This document shows positions 7,007-11,704 of a stretch of DNA of 11,704 nt, in pieces (within the stretch, counting starts at the first letter, position 1; each line of letters opens with the position of its first letter). A program made the translations under genes and the position numbers. The stretch is from an uncultured Collinsella sp. (GTDB taxonomy: Bacteria; Actinomycetota; Coriobacteriia; Coriobacteriales; Coriobacteriaceae): the NCBI GenBank assembly GCA_902478935.1, contig CABSMV010000061.1, forward strand, positions 1-11,704. The letters are read 5' to 3'. A model generated the notes under the pieces. The model searched no databases. It was given only the letters and a program-made list of their open reading frames with translations, and was not told the origin of the DNA.

Positions 7007-7359
7007 CTGTGCCAATGCCGCCGCACGGCAAAACACGCACTCATTTCTTTACCAAAAGCGCGAAATCCACCCTTCGAGGCCCAATAAATAAAGTCCCAAG
7101 CGCAAAAAGTGTTCGCCCGGTGGCAAACCCACACCTTAATCGACGCTGCTAAATCGTTTCAGCAAGAGCCAGATCGACCGCGTTTTCGGAAGTGCGGGGA
7201 AAAATTGCTTACCTCCGAGCACAAGCCCTTTTATTTCAACAAAACCCCTGATAAAGTTGGCTTTAATACCGCTTGTGCCTGACCTATTTGTCTTTTTCCC
7301 CGCACTTCCGAAACGGATAGCTTTTCTAGCCCAAACAACGCTCAAACGATCGGATCGCT
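7007..7359. other. Intergenic region upstream of the nuclease-like gene
   Basis: These 353 bases contain no convincing gene. The first part (7007-7183) is moderately AT-rich with no strong hairpin or promoter. The second part is dominated by the inverted-repeat element at 7184-7313. The last 46 bases before the ATG at 7360 show neither a good -35/-10 pair nor a clear Shine-Dalgarno site; only a weak GGAT is present at 7352-7355. Short open frames here overlap the repeat arms and look accidental. Confidence 0.6.
7184..7313. repeat. 130-bp element with perfect 21-bp inverted arms and a nested palindrome
   Basis: The arms 7184-7204 and 7293-7313 are perfect reverse complements over 21 bases; the core reads CGGAAGTGCGGGGAAAAA in the left arm. 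Within the 88-base interior there is a second perfect pair, GCACAAGC (7219-7226) with GCTTGTGC (7271-7278), and a smaller CAAC/GTTG pair (7237-7240, 7256-7259). The whole unit can fold as a nested stem. There is no obvious target-site duplication. Candidates are a MITE-like non-autonomous element, a dispersed repeat or a structured leader for the gene 47 bases downstream. Confidence 0.85.
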
Positions 7360-8433
7360 ATGTCATTTCTTGCCTGCGGACCCACGGCTTTTCAGTACTA
7401 TCGCATCCCGCCCCAGATACTGGGACTCTATCCGGCAATCCTGCCGCCCGACCATGACCATCGCTTGGTGCATTACTCAAAACAACCAGTATTTAAAGAC
7501 TTGCTCGGCACACCAGTTTGGAGATTCGTAGGCGAAAGAAAACAGCGCGCGAACGGAAAGCTATTTCATAGCCGTCTGCTAACCCAAGAGCCACCTCCCG
7601 GGTCGTTTAGGCAGACTGAGCATGGGTTTGATGTCACTTCACCGGAGTTTACGCTGCTCAGCCTTGCCACGCAGGTCTCACGCAACCAGTTACTCATGGC
7701 GTGCTACGAGATGTGCGGCTCCTTTGCAGTGTTTAAGCCCTGCGAGCGAACGCAACAACAACTCGATGAAGCCATTTCGCTTAAGCTCATTCCACCCAAC
7801 TGCGGCTGGAAGCGAGTTAACGACACCAAGGGCAATGACACCAACTTGTGGAAGTGCACGCCGCTTCTTACCGCGGCGGATATCGCCGCGTTCGCCAAGC
7901 AAGCTGCAGGCCTGCGCGGCGTCAAACAACTGCGCTGGGCGGCCGAGCACATGACGGGGCAGACCGCCTCGCCCTTCGAAGTACAGACCTCCATGCTTGT
8001 CTCGCTCCCCCGCGATGAGGGCGGCATGGGCATCGACATCGCAAACAACGTGCGCATCCCACTCAGCGACGCCGCACGCTCACTGTATGACAAAACCTGC
8101 TGTTACGCCGATATCCTCATCGAGAGCAACACCGACAGCATGGGCGTCATCTTGGAATGCCAAGGCCGCTCCGCCCATGACAGCGAAGCCGCAAGCCTCT
8201 CCGATGCCGAGCGCACCACCGCCCTCACAAGCATGGGCTATGACGTTATCCAGATAACCTATGAGCAAATCAAGGACAAGAAGAGTTTTGATAGCATCGC
8301 CGAGCTCATTCATAAAAAGGCGGGGCTCCCCTACATCCCAAAGACCGATCAGGAACGCACCACCGAAGATGCCCTGCGACGGGAGCTGTTGGTCAATTGG
8401 GATGAACTGTTCACCGTTAAGCCGGCCCGTTAG
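7360..8433 (+). CDS. Uncharacterised protein with AbiEi-like N-terminal region and DUF559/Vsr-like nuclease fold
   Basis: A 357-residue protein with no confident family name. Residues about 60-140 contain GFDVTSPEFTLLSLATQVSR, then a helix with CYEMCG. This resembles the linker region (TSPxRTLLDLA) of actinobacterial AbiEi-type proteins that carry a C-terminal DUF559 domain. Residues 205-305 fit a PD-(D/E)XK layout: E207 in a helix, ADILI with D251, ILECQG with E266 and Q268, H273, D282..R285...L289, and G293 before the last strand DVIQIT. A nuclease activity is inferred, not shown. No signal peptide or membrane segment is visible. The ATG at 7360 lacks a clear ribosome site, so the start is uncertain. 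It stands alone, 47 bases after the inverted-repeat element, and its stop overlaps the stop of the convergent gene. Its first half seems richer in A/T codons than pyk. Possible roles are defence, a mobile-element-derived nuclease or an orphan antitoxin-like regulator. Confidence 0.7.
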   Translation: MSFLACGPTAFQYYRIPPQILGLYPAILPPDHDHRLVHYSKQPVFKDLLGTPVWRFVGERKQRANGKLFHSRLLTQEPPPGSFRQTEHGFDVTSPEFTLLSLATQVSRNQLLMACYEMCGSFAVFKPCERTQQQLDEAISLKLIPPNCGWKRVNDTKGNDTNLWKCTPLLTAADIAAFAKQAAGLRGVKQLRWAAEHMTGQTASPFEVQTSMLVSLPRDEGGMGIDIANNVRIPLSDAARSLYDKTCCYADILIESNTDSMGVILECQGRSAHDSEAASLSDAERTTALTSMGYDVIQITYEQIKDKKSFDSIAELIHKKAGLPYIPKTDQERTTEDALRRELLVNWDELFTVKPAR

Positions 8434-9278
8434 CAGCTAGCGATCAGGGGGGCTGCGGGGACGTCAGAAGCGGCAACGCGAGCCGCAAAGCCCGCCTCGG
8501 TCAGCTCGACGACCTCGGTAAACGTTGCGTCAAAGAACTCCTCGGTCAGCAGGCGGTACGGCGGATGATCGGGCTCGCCGGGGTTTTCGCGCACGATCTC
8601 GTGCATGACGCCGATGGTCTTGAGCACATACTCCTTATGGATGGGATACTGCCCAAAACGCGTCGCAGCGGTATACAGGCGATCGGTCGCGCGCGGGATG
8701 GAGACAATGCCCAGCGTCTTGCCAAACCAGTCAAAGTCGCCTTGCTTTTTAATGCGGAACTCCTCACACGGCTTGCCGCCGTGCGCCTCCAGGTACTGAT
8801 TCACGCGCGTGTTCCATACGGTATCGGCCACCAGATGCGACCAGACGCCCAGTGTCAAATCGAGCAACGACTGCGCCACATCTTCGGACGCAAGCGAGAA
8901 CTCACAGGCGCCGGGACCGACAACCGGCTCGGCATCCTTGTAGCGCTGGGGATAGTGCACGCGGTTCAGCCGCTCGCGTTCCTCGACAATCGAGGTAGCC
9001 TCAGCGGGTTCGCCCGCGGGTGCGCCTTTAAGCAACGGCGCCACATAGGTGTCCCAAAACTCATGCTCGCGCGGCTTAGGGATGGGCTCAGGCTTGGCAA
9101 AGTGCGTAATGCGGTACGGGATGGGATCGGCAATGCCGGGAACCATATAGCCCACGAAGATATCCGGAACCACGCAGCCAAACAAAAAGGCATTGCGGTC
9201 GCGCACGCTCTTGGCAAGCGTCCCAGCACGCGCCAGCAGTCGTTCCGTCTGAGCGATATGAATATTCCAACTTGGCAT
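8430..9278 (-). CDS. Zinc-dependent phospholipase C-like protein
   Basis: A 282-residue protein resembling the zinc-dependent phospholipase C / S1-P1 nuclease-like fold (bacterial Zn_dep_PLPC type). Supporting features are the N-terminal MPSWNIHIAQ with W4 and H7, the segment FLFGCVVPDIFVG with D39, H59, and the helix GVWSHLVADTVWN with the H148-x3-D152 metal-binding pattern. There is no signal peptide, so it is probably intracellular; it may not be a secreted toxin. The ATG at 9278 is preferred to an in-frame upstream start at 9356. It has GGGGGTGG just upstream and an extended -10 box at 9303-9311, and only from here does the sequence match the family's N-terminus. It lies 78 bases downstream of cbiO on the same strand and may be co-transcribed or use its own promoter. 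Its stop codon overlaps that of the convergent nuclease-like gene. The substrate is unknown. Confidence 0.8.
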   Translation of the reverse strand: MPSWNIHIAQTERLLARAGTLAKSVRDRNAFLFGCVVPDIFVGYMVPGIADPIPYRITHFAKPEPIPKPREHEFWDTYVAPLLKGAPAGEPAEATSIVEERERLNRVHYPQRYKDAEPVVGPGACEFSLASEDVAQSLLDLTLGVWSHLVADTVWNTRVNQYLEAHGGKPCEEFRIKKQGDFDWFGKTLGIVSIPRATDRLYTAATRFGQYPIHKEYVLKTIGVMHEIVRENPGEPDHPPYRLLTEEFFDATFTEVVELTEAGFAARVAASDVPAAPLIASC

Positions 9279-9302
9279 AGCCACCCCCGTAAAACCCGGA
9301 TA

Positions 9303-9311
9303 ACTATACCA
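9303..9311 (-). promoter_or_regulatory. Possible extended -10 promoter for the phospholipase C-like gene
   Basis: On the minus strand TGGTATAGT forms an extended -10 (TG-N-TATAGT) 25 bases upstream of the ATG at 9278. It lies in the short gap after cbiO. No matching -35 is seen, which is tolerated for extended -10 promoters. Confidence 0.4.
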
Positions 9312-9356
9312 TTCACGGCAAGCCACGCGCACGGCCGCAGCCCTACTACGCAGCAA

Positions 9357-10127
9357 CTATTCCGCAGTGCCGCTTTCGGTTCCACACGATGCCACGGGCG
9401 CCTCGACCACATGGTGATATCGATCGATATAGATGGCACGGGCACCCAGGCGTCGCACCAAATCCTGGTGATGTGTGCTCATCAAGACCGTCTTACCCGC
9501 CGCGACGTAGGCCAGCAAGAAGTTGACCACGATGTCGCATGAATCCTCGTCGAGCCCATTGGTAGGTTCGTCGAGGACCAAGATATCTGGGTTCATCGAC
9601 ACCACCGCAGCCAGCGCAACGCGCTTCTTTTGCCCGCCCGAGAGCTGATAGGGAGAGGCGTCGGCAAGGTCGGTAACCTGGAACAGCCCCATGGCATCGC
9701 GCACGCGGCGCTCGAGCTCGTCTGCCGGCAGCCCCATCTGGGCGGGGCCAAACGCGACCTCCTCGCCGACCGTGGCGCAAAAGAGCTGCACATCGGCATT
9801 CTGGAACACAAAGCCCACGCGCTGATGAAAACGCTGAGCGGCCGCGGAATCCTTTAGAAACGCCGCATCGATCACGTGCCCGTCAAACAGGTATGCCCCT
9901 GCGTCCGCGAGTTCAAGGCCGTTGATAAGGCGCATAATCGTCGTCTTACCGCAGCCGTTGGGACCGAGCAGGGCAACGAGTTCACCACGATCGACCTGCA
10001 GCGACACACCATCGACAACCGTATGCCCCGCATAGGAGAACACCACGTCGCGTAGCTCGATGAGCGGCGCGACCTCGGCGCCGCCCGCACCGTTCGTGCC
10101 CGCCGCACTATTCATATCGATCGTCAA
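9357..10127 (-). CDS. cbiO: ECF-type cobalt/nickel transporter ATPase CbiO
   Basis: ATP-hydrolysing subunit of an energy-coupling-factor uptake system, cytoplasmic and docked on CbiQ. In the 256 residues are Walker A GPNGCGKT (55-62), the Q-loop (Q109) followed by NADVQLFCATVGEEVAFGP, typical of CbiO/EcfA proteins, the signature LSGGQ (162-166), Walker B ILVLDEP (182-188, catalytic E187), the D-loop GLD and the H-loop histidine H219. The TTG at 10127 is taken as the start because GGAAGGG lies 7 bases upstream. The in-frame ATG at 10115 has no ribosome site at a suitable distance. Only one ATPase is visible, so it would act as a homodimer, as in Cbi/Nik systems. It lies 44 bases downstream of cbiQ in the same operon. 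Confidence 0.92.
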   Translation of the reverse strand: MTIDMNSAAGTNGAGGAEVAPLIELRDVVFSYAGHTVVDGVSLQVDRGELVALLGPNGCGKTTIMRLINGLELADAGAYLFDGHVIDAAFLKDSAAAQRFHQRVGFVFQNADVQLFCATVGEEVAFGPAQMGLPADELERRVRDAMGLFQVTDLADASPYQLSGGQKKRVALAAVVSMNPDILVLDEPTNGLDEDSCDIVVNFLLAYVAAGKTVLMSTHHQDLVRRLGARAIYIDRYHHVVEAPVASCGTESGTAE

Positions 10128-10171
10128 AACGTCGCCCTTCCCTACTCACATCGACGGCTCGGCCGCCCGCA

Positions 10172-11014
10172 CTACAGCACGGCGCACAACACTGCCAGCA
10201 GCGCCACGCCGGCCGCATAGACCGCATCGCGCCAGCTAAACCCGGCGCGCGCGGGCGCCGGATACGTACCGGCAAAGCCGCGGCACAGCATAGCCTCGTC
10301 CATCGCGCGGCTGCATTCCATCGCCTTGATAAAGGTCATGCCCATGATACCCGCCAGCGAGTCGGTGCGCGAAAAACCCGCAGACGCACGACCCACACTG
10401 CGCAGCATGACCGATTCACACAGATCGTGCGCCGTGCGACCCAGCACCTCGATGTGCTTGAGCGCCATATCAAACGTAAAGATAACTTCGTCGGGTAGAT
10501 GCAGCATCTTAAGCGCCGCCGACATTCGGCTCCACGTGAGAGTCCACGAAACGCCCAGCACCAGCGACACATTAATGAAGGTCTTGAGTGCAATCTTGAG
10601 CATGGCGCCCGTGGCAGAAGCACCCAGTAGCAGGGCAGGAAGCGCCAGAACCACGGCAAACCCCGCGGCAGCCAACGCCGGCACAAAGGTTGCCCGCAGC
10701 CCGCGTACGGGGCGCACGGCAACGAGCACCAGCGCGATAGCCGCCATCAACATGAGGTACAGCGGACTCTGCGTCAGACACACGCACAGGACGCAAACGA
10801 ACATCCCCACCAGGCGCACCGGAGCCGAAACGCAAGAAAGGGCGCGGTCGACCATCGACCCGCCCTCGTGCGCGCCTCCACCCAGGCGAACCCGCTCAAG
10901 CAGGCTCGCCAGGTGCAGGACATTCTTTTGCATCACACGATGCCGAGCCCCCGCGGGCTCGTATCGCTGCTCGACCGCAAGCCAGCTAGGCAGCTCGGCT
11001 ATTGCCATGAGCAC
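10172..11014 (-). CDS. cbiQ: ECF-type cobalt/nickel transporter transmembrane coupling protein CbiQ
   Basis: Transmembrane T-component that links CbiM to the CbiO ATPase. The 280 residues start with a polar segment (about 1-60), followed by hydrophobic helices at about 66-100, 108-132 and 145-160. The cytoplasmic coupling-helix region comes next, with LHLPDEVIFTFDMAL (171-185), and AMLCRGFAGTY (241-251) carries the Arg-Gly motif typical of CbiQ/EcfT. A last membrane helix lies at about 262-280. The GTG at 11014 is preferred because AAGGA lies 5 bases upstream; an ATG at 11008 is the alternative. The first 29 bases overlap the 3' end of cbiM, which suggests translational coupling. Cobalt versus nickel specificity cannot be read from this subunit. 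Confidence 0.9.
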   Translation of the reverse strand: MLMAIAELPSWLAVEQRYEPAGARHRVMQKNVLHLASLLERVRLGGGAHEGGSMVDRALSCVSAPVRLVGMFVCVLCVCLTQSPLYLMLMAAIALVLVAVRPVRGLRATFVPALAAAGFAVVLALPALLLGASATGAMLKIALKTFINVSLVLGVSWTLTWSRMSAALKMLHLPDEVIFTFDMALKHIEVLGRTAHDLCESVMLRSVGRASAGFSRTDSLAGIMGMTFIKAMECSRAMDEAMLCRGFAGTYPAPARAGFSWRDAVYAAGVALLAVLCAVL

Positions 11015-11704
11015 CGCTTTCCTTGACCGTCAGCGAGACCAGGCGGAATGCGATGGTGAGCACCGCCACGCCAATCACGCCCGAAAGAATATACATCGCG
11101 GCCTGGCCGGCAAAGCCAAGGCCCTGCTCCTCGGAATAGGCCTGCAGATAATCGCCCGTGGGCAGAGCGTCTGCAAAGGTCGGGGTATCGAGGCCGACCG
11201 AAGCCTGCAGGCTGTTGTCGCCAGCCTCCTGAACGGCAGTCGCGGCGCCCTCGGCGTCCCACTCGCCCCAGGCGTCACCCGTGGCTAGCAGGCCCAGCGG
11301 CGTGGCCACGACAAGCACGGCGACCAGGACGAGCGTGGGGACCAGCGAGGTCTTCTTGGCGGCTGCGCCCTCGGCAGCAAGCTGGCCATCGACGGCCTCG
11401 GGCCCGACGATAACGCTCGGCGCCGTCTTCTTAATGAAACCGTAAATGGCGGCCGTCGCCACGCCCTCGACCACGCCGGCAACCAGCATATGCGGGATCA
11501 ACATGGCAGGAATGGAAACAGACAGCGGGAAGGGGCAGTACAGCGGAGCACCCGAGGCGTTGGTGAAGAGCATCGGCTGAATGCCAAACTCGATGGCCGC
11601 GCACAGGGCAGCCACGCACAAGCCAACCCAGCCGCTCACGATGGCAGAAACCGAGGTGCCCCAGCTCTTGTCGTGCAGGCGGCTGTTGAGCGCGCGGAAT
11701 ACCA
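10986..11704 (-). CDS. cbiM: ECF-type cobalt/nickel transporter substrate-binding protein CbiM with C-terminal CbiN/PDGLE-like segment, 5'-truncated
   Basis: Membrane S-component that binds Co2+ or Ni2+. The frame is open to the window edge: the codons before the GTG at 11639 read on as sequence (LHDKSWGTSVSAI) that continues smoothly into the protein, so the apparent start at 11639 is internal. The visible 238 residues include membrane helices of the CbiM core, with IPHMLVAGVVEGVATAAIYG. After a polar linker comes a hydrophobic helix, an extracytoplasmic stretch (GDAWGEWDAEGAATAVQEAG, then PTGDYLQAYSEEQG) and a final helix. That tail has the two-helix layout of CbiN/NikN or PDGLE domains, so no separate cbiN is needed. 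The N-terminal metal-binding end, including the conserved His near the start, lies outside the window, so the metal cannot be assigned. The stop lies inside the start of cbiQ. Confidence 0.88.
   Translation of the reverse strand, partial: VFRALNSRLHDKSWGTSVSAIVSGWVGLCVAALCAAIEFGIQPMLFTNASGAPLYCPFPLSVSIPAMLIPHMLVAGVVEGVATAAIYGFIKKTAPSVIVGPEAVDGQLAAEGAAAKKTSLVPTLVLVAVLVVATPLGLLATGDAWGEWDAEGAATAVQEAGDNSLQASVGLDTPTFADALPTGDYLQAYSEEQGLGFAGQAAMYILSGVIGVAVLTIAFRLVSLTVKESGAHGNSRAA

Noticed and set aside
5658..7040. 460-codon open frame on the minus strand
   Set aside because: It is antisense to pyk and runs through the pyk terminator; its composition is Asp/Gly/Val/Leu-rich without any motif.
7136..7345. 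Short open frames across the inverted-repeat element
   Set aside because: They span the repeat arms in several frames, have no ribosome site and no coding-like composition.
9279..9356. Upstream in-frame extension of the phospholipase C-like gene to 9356
   Set aside because: The added 26 residues match no family N-terminus and would include the extended -10 box; the ATG at 9278 has a G-rich ribosome site.
8565..9542. 325-codon open frame on the plus strand
   Set aside because: It is antisense to the phospholipase C-like gene and the cbiO 3' end, with no recognisable motif or ribosome site.
10326..11288. 320-codon open frame on the plus strand
   Set aside because: It is antisense to cbiQ and cbiM, with arginine- and serine-rich low-complexity content typical of a shadow frame.

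Overview
The window looks like a high-GC Gram-positive chromosome segment, most likely a gut Coriobacteriia member of the Collinsella type. This is inferred from the GC-rich coding style, the use of GTG and TTG starts with strong Shine-Dalgarno sites, a Tad-pilus CpaB-like gene, and a lineage-style orphan nuclease-like gene. No rRNA or tRNA is present to confirm it. The left end is a raw assembly edge: bases 2-34 are an untrimmed Illumina Nextera transposase adapter, so the first gene is cut there and its apparent C-terminus is artificial. The right end cuts through cbiM.

Layout from left to right. A minus-strand CpaB-like Tad/Flp pilus gene (35-676) runs off the left edge. Upstream of it lies a minus-strand rsgA (929-2113) with its own terminator at 877-911. 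The next minus-strand gene is a large P-type Ca2+ ATPase (2357-5038). It is followed by a long imperfect inverted repeat (2256-2344) and a clear terminator (2162-2195). A 442-base regulatory gap (5039-5480) separates the ATPase from the divergent plus-strand pyruvate kinase gene pyk (5481-6941), which has a textbook terminator (6970-7006).

The accessory-looking part is 7007-8433. A ~130 bp element with perfect 21-bp inverted arms and a nested internal palindrome (7184-7313) sits just upstream of an uncharacterised plus-strand gene (7360-8433). That protein looks like an AbiEi-type N-terminal region joined to a DUF559/Vsr-like PD-(D/E)XK nuclease fold. Its stop codon overlaps that of a convergent minus-strand gene (8430-9278) for a zinc-dependent phospholipase C-like protein.

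The right part is a minus-strand energy-coupling-factor operon for cobalt or nickel uptake, in transcription order cbiM (partial, with a C-terminal extracytoplasmic segment like CbiN/PDGLE), cbiQ and cbiO. cbiM and cbiQ overlap by 29 bases. CbiM binds the metal, CbiQ is the transmembrane coupler and CbiO the ATPase. The operon's control region and the start of cbiM lie beyond the right edge.

Most of the window is ordinary housekeeping and transport. The parts worth a second look are the inverted-repeat element with its adjacent nuclease-like gene, the inverted repeat after the ATPase, a hairpin that reaches the ATPase ribosome-binding site, and operator-like repeats upstream of pyk and cpaB. 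All calls come from reading the sequence; no database search was run.
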